From an uncultured bacterium (GTDB lineage: Bacteria > Pseudomonadota > Alphaproteobacteria > Sphingomonadales > Sphingomonadaceae): DNA of 59,116 nt. The position numbers were made by a program, and so were the translations under genes. The stretch is from assembly GCA_903884945.1 (NCBI GenBank), contig CAISGR010000269.1, forward strand, positions 1 to 59,116. The letters run 5' to 3'. The notes beneath the pieces are model-generated. The model made no database searches and was not told where the DNA came from. It saw only the letters and a program-made list of their open reading frames with translations. The first letter of the stretch is position 1, and each line of letters starts with the position of its first letter. Below, in pieces: positions 1-8,606 of the stretch.

Positions 1-1
1 C

Positions 2-184
2 GCGGTCGACGAAACCGCGCTTGCCGCCGATTCCATGTCGAACACGATTGCCGCGATCCGCGAGGATACCGAAACCGTCGCCTCGGAGATCGAGCGCGTC
101 GGCCAGGGATTCGATTCACTGGATGGTAGGCTTGGTACGCTCAAGAACAGCGCAGGCGAGTTCGTCGCCAAGGTTGCTGCATGA
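2..184 (+). CDS. C-terminal fragment of a methyl-accepting chemotaxis protein (5' end outside window)
   Basis: Only the last 60 codons are present; the reading frame is open from the window edge to a TGA at 182-184. The residues run AVDETALAADSMSNTIAAIR and continue in the same register as the C-terminus of the next gene (AVDETALAADSMANTIATIR at 1396-1455), so the two are tandem paralogues. This stretch is the distal half of the cytoplasmic signalling coiled coil of a chemoreceptor. The next gene begins only 21 nt downstream, so co-transcription is likely. Nothing can be said about its sensory domain. Confidence is high for the family because of the clear paralogy. Confidence 0.85.
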   Translation, partial: AVDETALAADSMSNTIAAIREDTETVASEIERVGQGFDSLDGRLGTLKNSAGEFVAKVAA

Positions 185-205
185 GCAACAGGAGGATGAC
201 CGAGG

Positions 206-1576
206 ATGGCGCACGACAGCGCAAAGACCCTGGGCGGATGGAGCGGCGCGGCGCGCCCGGTCGCACAGCGGGTTGCCGATTATGACTGGGACGGGGCGAT
301 CGGCCCGGCCACGATCGAGATCGCGCGGCTGATCGAAGGCCGGGAGCAGGCGATCGCGAGCGCCTTCTGGGAACATTATCTCTCGCTGTCGGCGGCAGCG
401 CATCTCCGCCCCTTCTACGACGCCGATCGGCTTGCCGGACAGATCGCGAAGAGCGCGCATTATACGCATATCAAATATGCGCATCCGCTCGACGACACCT
501 GGATGGCGATGGCCTCGCGCCACGCCGCCGGATCGCACAAGGCCAATGTGCCGTTGCCGGCGCTGCTCGCGTCGCTGAGCTTCGCGCACAGCCGGACGCT
601 TGCGGTGATCGAGGAAAGACTGGGCGATGACCACGGGCGCCTGTGCCTGCTCGCCGACGTGATCCAGCGACTCGGGCTGGTCGAGGCGGACATCATGGCC
701 TCGCATCTCGGTGCGCGCGACGTCGAGCGCGCCCGGGAGGAGCGCCGCAATCGCTCCGCGCAGTTCAGCGAAAGCATCGCCCGTTCGATCGAAGGCACCG
801 CCTCGCTCGGCAATCGCATCCGCGTCCAGGCCCAGCGCGCCTCGGCATCGGCACGCGGGATGCTCGGCAAGACCTCCGAAGTCGCCGCCGCCGCCGAACA
901 ATCCGCCGTCGCGATGCGCGACGCGGCCCGCACCGCGGCGGGCCTGATCCGCGCGATCGAGGACGCGCGCAGCGAAGTGGAGGCAGCGGCCGAGATCGCG
1001 ACCCGGGCGTCGGGCCAGGCGGGCGAGGCTGTCGGCATGTCCGAGGCGCTGTCCGACCATGCCCAGTCGATCGAATCGATCCTCGGCCTGATCCGCGACA
1101 TTGCCGGGCAGACCAACCTGCTCGCGCTCAATGCCACGATCGAGGCGGCACGGGCGGGCGACGCCGGGCGCGGCTTCGCAGTCGTCGCCCAGGAAGTGAA
1201 GTCGCTGGCGAGCCAGACGGCGCGCGCCACCGACGACATCGCCGCCAAGATCGCCGCGATCCAGCACGCCACGCGCTCGACCGTCAGCACCAATGCGTCG
1301 ATCAAGACGACGGTCGGGGAGGTGCAGGACAGCGCCAACCGCATCCGCACGGCGATGGAAGCCCAGGCCAAGACCGTCACCGCCATCACCGCCGCCGTGG
1401 ACGAGACGGCGCTTGCCGCCGATTCGATGGCCAACACCATCGCGACGATCCGCGAGGATACCGAGGGGGTCGCGAGCGAGATCGACACGCTGGGGCGCGA
1501 CTTCGGCGAGATCGACGACCGGCTGAGCGGCCTCAAGGGCGCGGCGGACACCTTCTCGGCGAGCGTGGCGGCGTAG
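206..1576 (+). CDS. Globin-coupled methyl-accepting chemotaxis protein (soluble, HemAT-like)
   Basis: 456 residues with no membrane segment. Residues about 25-170 look like a protoglobin sensor domain; His111 (in AAGSHKANVPL) sits where the proximal heme histidine lies in HemAT-type sensors. Residues about 180-456 are a chemoreceptor signalling domain, with the highly conserved hairpin tip AGQTNLLALNATIEAARAGD at about 300-319 and GRGFAVVAQEVKSLA after it, which binds CheA/CheW. Known members of this family are cytosolic oxygen or gas sensors for aerotaxis. The start at 206 is preceded by AGGAGG-like sequence near 190-196. It follows a paralogue by 21 nt. Heme binding is inferred from the aligned histidine only. 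The C-terminus has no obvious CheR-binding pentapeptide. Confidence 0.88.
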   Translation: MAHDSAKTLGGWSGAARPVAQRVADYDWDGAIGPATIEIARLIEGREQAIASAFWEHYLSLSAAAHLRPFYDADRLAGQIAKSAHYTHIKYAHPLDDTWMAMASRHAAGSHKANVPLPALLASLSFAHSRTLAVIEERLGDDHGRLCLLADVIQRLGLVEADIMASHLGARDVERAREERRNRSAQFSESIARSIEGTASLGNRIRVQAQRASASARGMLGKTSEVAAAAEQSAVAMRDAARTAAGLIRAIEDARSEVEAAAEIATRASGQAGEAVGMSEALSDHAQSIESILGLIRDIAGQTNLLALNATIEAARAGDAGRGFAVVAQEVKSLASQTARATDDIAAKIAAIQHATRSTVSTNASIKTTVGEVQDSANRIRTAMEAQAKTVTAITAAVDETALAADSMANTIATIREDTEGVASEIDTLGRDFGEIDDRLSGLKGAADTFSASVAA

Positions 1577-1637
1577 CGACCGGCGGGGCGCCGGACCGGG
1601 GGTGACGGACGCAGGCGGCAGGCGCTATGCGCGGGCC

Positions 1638-2351
1638 ATGACCAATATTCTCCTCACCGGCAGCAGCCGCGGGATCGGGGCGGCGATCGCCGTCGCGCTC
1701 GATCGGCCCGGCATCAACCTTGTCGGGCACGGCATCACCAGCGGCATCCCCGCCGACTTCGCCGATCCCGCCGCTCCCCAGGCGCTGTGGCAGGGCGCGC
1801 TCGAACGGCTCGACGGGCGGATCGACGTGCTGATCAACAATGCCGGCATCTTCGAGGCGAATCCGATCGACCGGCCGGCCGAGGAATGGAGCGCCGACTG
1901 GGAACGGACGATGCGGATCAACCTGACCGCGGCCGCCGAACTGTGCCGGATGGCCGTGCTGCACTGGCAGGAGCGCCGCGCGAACCGGGATTCCGTCGGC
2001 GGCCGCATCGTGAACATCGCGAGCCGCGCCGCCTATCGCGGCGATTCGCCGGCGCACTGGCATTATGCGGCCTCCAAGGCGGGCATGGTCGCCATGACCA
2101 AGTCGATCGCACGCGGCTATGCGGCGCAGGGCATCCTGGCGTTCGCGGTGTGCCCGGGCTTCACCATGACCGGCATGGCCGAGGATTACCTGACCAGCCG
2201 CGGCGGCGACAGGATTCTCGCCGATATCCCGCTGGGCCGCGTCGCCGCGCCGGAGGAAGTGGCCGAGGCAGCCCGCTTCCTGGCGCTGGATGCGCCGCCC
2301 TCGATGACCGGCGCGGTGATCGACGTGAACGGGGCGAGCTATGTCCGCTGA
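1638..2351 (+). CDS. Short-chain dehydrogenase/reductase
   Basis: 237 residues from the ATG at 1638; an in-frame GTG at 1602 would add 12 residues, but the ATG places the Rossmann motif TGSSRGIG at residues 7-14 as usual for classical SDRs. Also visible are the NNAG structural motif, a serine in NIASRAAY and the catalytic Y-x3-K (HYAASKAG). The family reduces or oxidises carbonyl/hydroxyl groups with NAD(P)H; the C-terminal region resembles FabG-like 3-oxoacyl reductases (PEEVAEAARFLALD, GAVIDVNGAS). The substrate cannot be assigned. Its stop overlaps the start of prmA by 11 nt, which suggests translational coupling. Confidence 0.85.
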   Translation: MTNILLTGSSRGIGAAIAVALDRPGINLVGHGITSGIPADFADPAAPQALWQGALERLDGRIDVLINNAGIFEANPIDRPAEEWSADWERTMRINLTAAAELCRMAVLHWQERRANRDSVGGRIVNIASRAAYRGDSPAHWHYAASKAGMVAMTKSIARGYAAQGILAFAVCPGFTMTGMAEDYLTSRGGDRILADIPLGRVAAPEEVAEAARFLALDAPPSMTGAVIDVNGASYVR

Positions 2352-3330
2352 CGGGGGCGAAAGCTGGAAGCTGACCCTGCCCTGCACCCGCGCCGAAGCA
2401 GAGGCGATCGATTTTGAGGCCCCGGCGCTGGCCGCGCTCGACCCGACGCCGGTGCTGCTGACCAGCGAGGAAATCGAGGACGACCCGACGCGCTGGCGGC
2501 TCGACGCCTTTTTCGAGGGCAAGCCCGATGCCGCGACGCTGGCGGTGGTGCGCGCGCTGGTGCCAAGCGCGAAGGCGAGCAAGGCGAAGCCCGAGCGCGT
2601 GATCGAGCAGGACTGGATCACGCTGAGCCAGGCCGGGATCGAGCCCGTCCATGCCGGGCGCTTCTATATCCATACCGCAGCCAATCGCGGCCCGGTGCCG
2701 CCAGGCGCGCGCGCCTTCCGGATCGAGGCGAGCCGCGCCTTCGGTACGGGGCAGCACCAGACGACCAGCGGCTGCCTGGTGACGCTCGACGGGCTGAAGC
2801 AGCGCGGCGCGGTGTTCCGCAACATCGCCGATATCGGCACCGGCACCGGCCTGCTTGCCTTTGCCGCGCTGCATCTCTGGCCGCGCGCCTATGCGACGGC
2901 CTCCGACATCGACCCGGCCTCGATCGACGTGACGGCCGAGAATGCCGTGCTCAACGGCGTGGCGCTCGGGCGGGGCATGGGCGCAGTGGCGCTCGCGGTC
3001 GCCTCGGGCCTCGATCACCCGCTGATCGCGCGGCGGGCGCCCTATGACCTGATCGTCGCCAATATCCTGGCCGGACCGCTGATCGCGCTCGCCCCGGCAA
3101 TCGGCGCGGCGCTGGCGCCGGGCGGGACGCTGGTGCTGGCCGGGCTGCTCGACACCCAGGCGGCAGCGGTGGCGCGGGCCTATCGCCGCGAGGGGCTGTT
3201 TCTCGCCGGGCGGACCCAGATCGGCGACTGGCCGACGCTCCGGCTGCGCAAGCGGCAGAAGCTCGGGTGGCGGCGCCCGGTGCGCGACAGCGGGAAAGAG
3301 GCCGAGACGCCGGGATTCGGGAGCTGGTAG
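2341..3330 (+). CDS. prmA: Ribosomal protein L11 methyltransferase
   Basis: 329 residues. PrmA trimethylates ribosomal protein L11 using S-adenosylmethionine. Diagnostic motifs are AFGTGQHQTT (equivalent of the family FGTGTHPTT signature), the SAM-binding loop DIGTGTGLLAF, and the catalytic-domain motif VANILAGPL. The N-terminal 120 residues would be the substrate-recognition domain. The length is slightly above the usual ~295-residue form. The ATG lies inside the end of the upstream SDR gene. The next gene, phhA, is convergent, with only 34 nt between stops and no clear terminator hairpin. Confidence 0.9.
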   Translation: MSADGGESWKLTLPCTRAEAEAIDFEAPALAALDPTPVLLTSEEIEDDPTRWRLDAFFEGKPDAATLAVVRALVPSAKASKAKPERVIEQDWITLSQAGIEPVHAGRFYIHTAANRGPVPPGARAFRIEASRAFGTGQHQTTSGCLVTLDGLKQRGAVFRNIADIGTGTGLLAFAALHLWPRAYATASDIDPASIDVTAENAVLNGVALGRGMGAVALAVASGLDHPLIARRAPYDLIVANILAGPLIALAPAIGAALAPGGTLVLAGLLDTQAAAVARAYRREGLFLAGRTQIGDWPTLRLRKRQKLGWRRPVRDSGKEAETPGFGSW

Positions 3331-3364
3331 ACCCTGCCCCGCCCGCTTCGGCGCGCAGACCTGT

Positions 3365-4240
3365 CTAGCGCGCCGCCGCCTTTTCGCGGGCATAAGCCTG
3401 GGTGCCATGGGTGATCACGAGATCCTCGGGCAGGATGGCGCCGACCGGCACGTCGGGCTGCGCCATGATCTCGGCATAGAGCGGCGCGAAATCGGTCTCG
3501 ACCGTAGCGCGCAGCAATTCCTCGAAGCTGGGGATCACGAAATAATTCTGCTGGAAATCGTCGATCCGATATTCGGTGCGCATCACGCGCTTCATGTCGA
3601 AGGCGATGCGGTGGGGGCTGGGATCGTCGAGCGCGAAGCGGCTCTCGGCGAAGCTCGAGACGATGCCCGAACCATAGATGCGCAGGCCCGCGGGCTCAGC
3701 GACCAGGCCGAACTCGACGGTGTACCAGTAGAGCCGCGAGAGATGCGCGAGCGCGCCCAGTTCGAGCGCCCGCTGCCCGCCCCGGCCATAGGCAGCGAGA
3801 TAATCGGCGAACACCGGATCGGCGAGCATGGGGACATGCCCGAACACGTCGTGGAAGACGTCCGGCTCCTGCAGATAATCGAGCTGGTCGGGCCGGCGGA
3901 TGAAATTGCCCGCCACGAAGCGGCGATTGGCCATGTGATCGAAGAAGACATGATCGGGGACGAGCCCGGGCACCGCGACGACCTGCCAGCCGGTGAGCCG
4001 CATCAGCCGCTCGGACAATTCCTCGAAATCGGGAATGCCGGACCTGGACAGCTTGAGCACGTCGAGGCCGCGCAGCCAGGCCTCGGAGGCGCGGCCCGGG
4101 AGGAGCCGGGCCTGGCACTCGAACAGCATGTCCCACACCGCATGTTCCTCGGCGGTGTAGTGCGCCCAATCCTGCGGCACCGTCCAGTCGGGCGCCGCTC
4201 CTTCTGGCGGGCGCTCCAGAACATGCGTTTCGTCTGCCAT
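3365..4240 (-). CDS. phhA: Phenylalanine-4-hydroxylase
   Basis: 291 residues, the size of bacterial monomeric PheH. It converts phenylalanine to tyrosine with O2 and a reduced pterin. The Fe(II) facial triad is visible as His130 and His135 in VFHDVFGHVPML and Glu176 in WYTVEFGL, with the same spacing as in known bacterial enzymes. GLVPDHVFFDHMANRRF and the C-terminal YRIDDFQQNYFV are family signatures. No ACT regulatory domain is present, as is normal for bacterial forms. It is divergent from the DUF2459 gene with 23 nt between starts, so their promoters must overlap or lie inside the neighbouring genes. Confidence 0.93.
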   Translation of the reverse strand: MADETHVLERPPEGAAPDWTVPQDWAHYTAEEHAVWDMLFECQARLLPGRASEAWLRGLDVLKLSRSGIPDFEELSERLMRLTGWQVVAVPGLVPDHVFFDHMANRRFVAGNFIRRPDQLDYLQEPDVFHDVFGHVPMLADPVFADYLAAYGRGGQRALELGALAHLSRLYWYTVEFGLVAEPAGLRIYGSGIVSSFAESRFALDDPSPHRIAFDMKRVMRTEYRIDDFQQNYFVIPSFEELLRATVETDFAPLYAEIMAQPDVPVGAILPEDLVITHGTQAYAREKAAAR

Positions 4241-4263
4241 GGAAATGCCATATCACAGTCGCG

Positions 4264-4971
4264 ATGCAGCAGAAAATCCGACCGCTCCGAACCGGCGCCA
4301 GGCTTGCGGGCGCCGTCGCGTCCGGGCTCGTCGCGATCCTCCTCGCCTATGGCGCGGCCGGCATGATCGGCGGGGCGATCCCGACCAATGCCGGATGGCG
4401 GGAAGCCCCGACCGGCGTGCGCATCCATATCGAGAGCAACGGCATCCATACCGGGATCGTGGTGCCGGTAGCAGCGGCAGGGATCGACTGGCGCGACCTT
4501 GTGCGGCCCGAAGACCTGCGCGACCCGCGCTATGCCGGCTATGACCATCTCGCGATCGGCTGGGGCGACCGGGCCTTCTATCTCGAGACGCCGACCTGGG
4601 CCGATGTGAGGCCGGGCACGGTGCTCTCCGCGGCGATCGGCAGCGAACACAGCGTGATGCATGTCGACCATGTCCCCGAGCCGCGCATCGGGGACGACGA
4701 GGACGGGGATATCCGCACCATCGTGCTGCGGCCCGAGGAGTATCGCCGCCTCGCCGCCTTCATCCGCGCCAGCTTTCGCGCGGAGCAGGGCCGGCACCCG
4801 GCGCACCAGTTCGGCTATGCGGATTACGATGTCTTTTACGACGCCCATGGCCGCTACAGCGCGATCGAGACCTGCAACGCCTGGACCGGCGACGCCCTGC
4901 GCCATGCCGGCATCAGGATCGGCGCCTGGACGCCCTTTCCGGTGACGGTGCTCGGATGGTTCGGCCGGTGA
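4264..4971 (+). CDS. DUF2459 / TIGR02117 family protein
   Basis: 235 residues. An N-terminal hydrophobic stretch (about residues 14-38, GAVASGLVAILLAYGAAGMI) suggests a signal anchor or uncleaved signal, so the rest is probably periplasmic. The body has the family features IHIESNGIHTGIVVPV, DHLAIGWGDRAFYLETPTW and ETCNAWTGDALRHAG, matching a widespread family of unknown function sometimes noted near urease genes; no urease gene is near here. The conserved His, Cys and Asn suggest a catalytic, NlpC/P60-like papain-type role, which is inference only. The downstream hydrolase overlaps by 16 nt. Confidence 0.75.
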   Translation: MQQKIRPLRTGARLAGAVASGLVAILLAYGAAGMIGGAIPTNAGWREAPTGVRIHIESNGIHTGIVVPVAAAGIDWRDLVRPEDLRDPRYAGYDHLAIGWGDRAFYLETPTWADVRPGTVLSAAIGSEHSVMHVDHVPEPRIGDDEDGDIRTIVLRPEEYRRLAAFIRASFRAEQGRHPAHQFGYADYDVFYDAHGRYSAIETCNAWTGDALRHAGIRIGAWTPFPVTVLGWFGR

Positions 4972-5675
4972 GGGCGCGAGGCGCCGGGCCGAGGGCTCCC
5001 TCCAAGCTGCTCTGGGCAATGGAAGTGCCGCGCGGCGCCTATGGACTGGGGCAGTTGCTCTGGGGCGGCGGGAGGCTGGCGACGGGACCGAAGGGCGACG
5101 GCCGCCCGATCCTGATCCTGCCCGGCCTGATCAATTCCGATCGCTCCAACTTCGCGATGCGGCGCTATCTCAACCGGCTCGGCTATCGCGCCTATGGCTG
5201 GGGGCTGGGCCGCAATCTCGGCGCGCGCGCGATCGGGCCCGAAGGCGAGAAGCTGTTTGCGCGAATCCGCGAGATCCACGATCGCACCGGGCAACGCGTG
5301 ACCCTGATCGGCGTGAGCCTGGGCGGGATCATGGCGCGCATGGCGGCGCACCGCGTGCCCGATCTCGTGCGCGAGGTGATCACGGTCAGTTCCCCCTTCG
5401 CCGGCAGCCCGCGCGCGACCAATGTGTGGCGCGCATTCGAATGGCTGACCGGCGACCGGATCGACGACCCGCGCGTGCAGGCGCTGCGCGACGAAGTGGC
5501 CGCGCCGCTGCCCGTCCCGGCGAGTGCGATCTGGAGCGCCAGCGACGGACTGGTCAACGGAGCGATCTGTCACGAACCGGGGTGCCGGAGCATCCGGGTG
5601 CGGAGCAGCCATCTCGGCGTACAGGTACGGCCGGAAGTGCTGCTCGCGATCGCCGGGATACTGGCCGGCGAATGA
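4956..5675 (+). CDS. Alpha/beta-fold hydrolase (lipase/esterase-like)
   Basis: 239 residues. The nucleophile elbow is GVSLGG (GxSxG), preceded by the oxyanion-hole region ILILPGLINSD; an acidic residue in WSASDGLVNG and a histidine in SSHLGVQV complete a plausible catalytic triad. The organisation resembles PGAP1/lipase class 2-like esterases that act on acyl esters. No signal peptide is obvious, although the first 20 residues are basic; an alternative start at 5019 (ATG, MEVPRGAYGLG) would give 218 residues. It overlaps the upstream DUF2459 gene by 16 nt, so the two are likely translated together. Substrate unknown. Confidence 0.75.
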   Translation: MVRPVRARGAGPRAPSKLLWAMEVPRGAYGLGQLLWGGGRLATGPKGDGRPILILPGLINSDRSNFAMRRYLNRLGYRAYGWGLGRNLGARAIGPEGEKLFARIREIHDRTGQRVTLIGVSLGGIMARMAAHRVPDLVREVITVSSPFAGSPRATNVWRAFEWLTGDRIDDPRVQALRDEVAAPLPVPASAIWSASDGLVNGAICHEPGCRSIRVRSSHLGVQVRPEVLLAIAGILAGE

Positions 5676-5702
5676 CCGGGCGCGGGAAGGCGCCGGCCGG
5701 GG

Positions 5703-5960
5703 CTAGTCCCGATCGCTCTCGCGGCGCTCCCGGTCGCGGCGCTTCTCTTCCGCCCTGGCCTCGCGGGCGCGCTTCTCGTCTTCCTTGCGCAACTTGCGGC
5801 CAGCGTTGCGATCGGCCTCGCTCTGGCTCGTGGTGGCCCAGTCGGCGGTCTTGCCGACGGCCTTGACCGGCATGGTGGCGACGTTGAACGCCGTCTTGGC
5901 GACGCAGCCGCCGCCGAGCAGCGGAAGCAGGGCGGCAGCTGACATCAGGAGCTTGCGCAT
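5703..5960 (-). CDS. Small putative lipoprotein with charged C-terminal tail
   Basis: 85 residues beginning MRKLLMSAAALLPLLGGGCV, a signal sequence ending in a cysteine, so likely a lipoprotein, although the residues before Cys (GGG) are a loose lipobox. The middle has NVATMPVKAVGKTADWATTS, a motif common in small sphingomonad exported proteins; residues 50-85 are almost entirely Arg, Lys, Glu and Asp and probably form a long charged helix. It lies 14 nt downstream of the glycerophosphodiesterase gene on the same strand and may be its second cistron. Function unknown. Confidence 0.65.
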   Translation of the reverse strand: MRKLLMSAAALLPLLGGGCVAKTAFNVATMPVKAVGKTADWATTSQSEADRNAGRKLRKEDEKRAREARAEEKRRDRERRESDRD

Positions 5961-5974
5961 GGCATGGCCTCTCT

Positions 5975-7078
5975 TCAGTTGGGCGCTGTCGTCCCGGTCC
6001 GGGCAGCCCGCGCTTCGACACCGATATAGGCGAAGTCTGTGAAGAAACCATCGATGCCGAGATCGAGATAACGCCTGATCTCGTCGGCAAGGCGCCCCTG
6101 GCCGCGCGGATTGATGCCGACGCGCAGCGACGGGGGCAGGAAGTAATTCTCCGCCCGGAAGGTCCAGGGATGGAGCCGCAGGCCGGCGGCATGCGCGTCC
6201 GCGACCAGTGTGGTGGGGGCGCCGTCCCCCTTCCGGATCATGTCCTTGTTGGGGCCGATGCCCCAGGCATAGGCAGCCACCGCCTTCAGCCCCTCGGGCG
6301 TCGCCATCGCCGCATAGCTCGGCGCGGCGCCATCGGCCGGAGCGCCAGCCGCGTCCATCAGCTGGATCAGGCGGATGCCGGTCAGCTTGTGCAGCGCCTT
6401 GAGGTTGTTCACCTCGAACGACTGGATGAACACCGGTGCGCTCGCATCGTGCCAACCCGCCGCCGCGAGCTGCGCGACCAGCCGCGCCTCCATCGGCTTG
6501 CCGATCGAGGCGAAATAGCTCGGGTGCTTGGTCTCGGGATAGATGCCGACGACACGGCCGCCGACCGAATGCGCCTTGGCCAGCGCGATGACCTCGGCAA
6601 GGGTCGGCACCTCGAACTGGCCATCGAACTTCGCATTGTCGGGACGGAGCAGCGGCAGACGCTCCTTCGCCCGCAGCGTCTTGAGCTCGGCGAGGGTGAA
6701 ATCCTCGGTAAACCAGCCGACATGCTTTTCGCCGTCGATCACCCGGATTGCCTTGCGGTCAGCGAATTCGGGATGCTTCGCGACGTCGGTGGTTTCGGTG
6801 ATGTCGTTCTCGTGCCGCGCGACGAAGACGTCATCCTTCGTCAGCACCAGATCGGGCTCGATGAAATCGGCGCCCTGCTCGATCGCCAACGCGTAGGATG
6901 CGATGGTGTGTTCCGGCCGCATCCCGCTGACGCCGCGATGCGCGATGACGATGGGAGGCGAGAGCGGAGTCACCGGTGCAGCCTGCCCGATCGCACCGGC
7001 CGGCGCCAGCGCCAGCAGCCCCGCGACGAAATTTCGCTTGCGCAACGAACGACTAAAAAGTTTCAATATGCTATCCAT
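5975..7078 (-). CDS. Glycerophosphodiester phosphodiesterase, exported
   Basis: 367 residues. GDPD enzymes hydrolyse glycerophosphodiesters to glycerol-3-phosphate and an alcohol. The TIM-barrel catalytic set is visible: His47-Arg48 in IAHRG, Glu74 and Asp76 in DFIEPDLV, and His89 in VARHEND. The long form with AYAWGIGPNKDMIRK resembles periplasmic GlpQ. The N-terminus (residues 8-34) has RSLRKRNFVAGLLALAPAGA, a signal sequence with a K-R-x-F variant of the twin-arginine motif, so export is likely but the route is uncertain. It is divergent from the paoA-like gene across a 59-nt spacer. Confidence 0.88.
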   Translation of the reverse strand: MDSILKLFSRSLRKRNFVAGLLALAPAGAIGQAAPVTPLSPPIVIAHRGVSGMRPEHTIASYALAIEQGADFIEPDLVLTKDDVFVARHENDITETTDVAKHPEFADRKAIRVIDGEKHVGWFTEDFTLAELKTLRAKERLPLLRPDNAKFDGQFEVPTLAEVIALAKAHSVGGRVVGIYPETKHPSYFASIGKPMEARLVAQLAAAGWHDASAPVFIQSFEVNNLKALHKLTGIRLIQLMDAAGAPADGAAPSYAAMATPEGLKAVAAYAWGIGPNKDMIRKGDGAPTTLVADAHAAGLRLHPWTFRAENYFLPPSLRVGINPRGQGRLADEIRRYLDLGIDGFFTDFAYIGVEARAARTGTTAPN

Positions 7079-7137
7079 CCCCGGAAACCATCCTTCCCAA
7101 ATGCGTTACCCCACTCAGCTCAGGAGGGGCGATCCCC

Positions 7138-7635
7138 ATGCACTTCACCGTCAACGGCCAGGCCCGCGAAGCCGAACCCGATATCCGCGCGTCCCTGCTC
7201 GACCTGCTGCGCGAGCATCTCGCCCTGACCGGCACCAAGAAGGGGTGCGACCATGGCCAGTGCGGTGCATGCACCGTGCTCGTGAACGGACGGCGGATCA
7301 ATTCCTGCCTGACGCTCGCGGTGATGCATCAGGATGATGACATCTTGACGATCGAAGGCCTGGGCAGCGCGGAGAATCTCCATCCGTTGCAGGCGGCGTT
7401 CGTGAAGCATGACGGCTTCCAGTGCGGCTATTGCACGCCGGGCCAGATCTGCTCGGCGGTCGGCATGCTCGACGAGGTGGCGAAGGGCTGGCCGAGCCAT
7501 GTCAGCGCGTCGCTTACGGAGATCGAGTTCAGCGACGAGGAGATTTCCGAGCGGATGAGCGGCAATCTCTGTCGTTGCTCGGCCTATCCGAACATCGTCG
7601 ACGCAATTCGCGACGTCTCGGAGGCGAGCGCATGA
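7138..7635 (+). CDS. paoA: Molybdenum hydroxylase, [2Fe-2S] subunit (PaoA/YagT-like)
   Basis: 165 residues with two [2Fe-2S] sites: Cys37, Cys42, Cys45 and Cys57 in the plant-ferredoxin-like half, and Cys96, Cys99, Cys145 and Cys147 in the helical half. It passes electrons from the molybdenum centre to FAD. The best match by eye is the PaoA/YagT branch (aldehyde oxidoreductase) because the partner FAD subunit carries extra cysteines. Unlike E. coli PaoA it has no N-terminal Tat extension; the upstream divergent gene begins 59 nt away and a strong AGGAGGGG precedes this ATG, so a cytoplasmic enzyme is likely. Confidence 0.87.
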   Translation: MHFTVNGQAREAEPDIRASLLDLLREHLALTGTKKGCDHGQCGACTVLVNGRRINSCLTLAVMHQDDDILTIEGLGSAENLHPLQAAFVKHDGFQCGYCTPGQICSAVGMLDEVAKGWPSHVSASLTEIEFSDEEISERMSGNLCRCSAYPNIVDAIRDVSEASA

Positions 7636-8606
7636 AGATGTTCGACTATAGCAGAGCGGACAGCCCGGAAGCCGCCGTGGCAGCCGGCGGGCGCTTCATC
7701 GCGGGGGGCACGAACCTGCTCGACCTGATGAAGCTGCAGATCGAGACGCCGGAAAAGCTGGTAGATATCAGCCGGCTCGACCTCGCCCGGATCGAGGAGC
7801 GCTACGATGGCGGGCTGACGATCGGCGCGCTGGTACCGAACAGCGATCTCGCCGCCGACGCGCGCGTGATCAGGGGCTATCCGGTCCTCAGCCGCGCGCT
7901 GCTCGCGGGCGCTTCCGGGCAGCTGCGCAACAAGGCGACGACCGGCGGCAATTTGCTTCAGCGCACCCGCTGCTATTATTTCTACAATACCGCCATGCCG
8001 TGCAACAAGCGCGTGCCGGGATCGGGCTGCGCCGCCCAAGGCGGTTTCAACCGGATCCTCGCCGTGCTGGGCACGAGCGCGGCGTGCATCGCAACGCACC
8101 CGAGCGACATGGCGGTGGCGATGCGGGCACTCGACGCGACGATCGTGACGCTGCAGCCGGACGGCGACCGCCGCCGCATTCCGATCGGCGACTTCTACCG
8201 CCTGCCCGGCGATACGCCGCAGATCGAGACGGTGCTCGCGCCGGGCGAACTGATCACGCATGTCGAGCTGCCGCCGCCGCCGCGCGGCAGGCAACTCTAT
8301 CGCAAGGTGCGCGACCGGGCCTCCTATGCCTTCGCGCTGGTTTCGGTGGCCGGCATCGTCTCGGTCGAAGAGGGGAAGATCGCCTCAGCAGCGCTGGCGT
8401 TCGGCGGGCTCGGCCCGATGCCGTGGCGCGACGCGCGGGTCGAGGCGGCGCTGCTCGGCCAGGCACCGTCGACCGCAGTGTTCGAGACGGCGGCCGACGC
8501 GTTGCTCGCGGAAGCGAAGGGCCAGGGCTCGAACGACTTCAAGATTCCACTGACCCGCCGGGTGCTGATCGCCTGCCTGCGCGACCTGACGGGAAATCCG
8601 GCATGA
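7632..8606 (+). CDS. paoB: Molybdenum hydroxylase, FAD subunit with extra Fe-S cysteines (PaoB/YagS-like)
   Basis: 324 residues; the ATG at 7632 overlaps the paoA stop (ATGA). FAD-binding motifs are RFIAGGTNLLDLMK near residue 21 and the TTGGNLLQRTRCYYF segment at 103-117. Cys114, Cys124 and Cys133 (RCYYF, PCNKR, GSGCAA), with Cys152 as a possible fourth, match the [4Fe-4S]-binding insertion that distinguishes PaoB from the ordinary xanthine dehydrogenase FAD subunit. It relays electrons between the [2Fe-2S] subunit and the final acceptor. The stop overlaps the next start, again ATGA. Confidence 0.88.
   Translation: MKMFDYSRADSPEAAVAAGGRFIAGGTNLLDLMKLQIETPEKLVDISRLDLARIEERYDGGLTIGALVPNSDLAADARVIRGYPVLSRALLAGASGQLRNKATTGGNLLQRTRCYYFYNTAMPCNKRVPGSGCAAQGGFNRILAVLGTSAACIATHPSDMAVAMRALDATIVTLQPDGDRRRIPIGDFYRLPGDTPQIETVLAPGELITHVELPPPPRGRQLYRKVRDRASYAFALVSVAGIVSVEEGKIASAALAFGGLGPMPWRDARVEAALLGQAPSTAVFETAADALLAEAKGQGSNDFKIPLTRRVLIACLRDLTGNPA

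Noticed and set aside
8000..8602. Longer N-terminus for PaoC starting in paoB
   Set aside because: The ATG at 8603 overlaps the paoB stop as ATGA and gives 735 residues, matching E. coli PaoC; the upstream part is out-of-frame paoB sequence.
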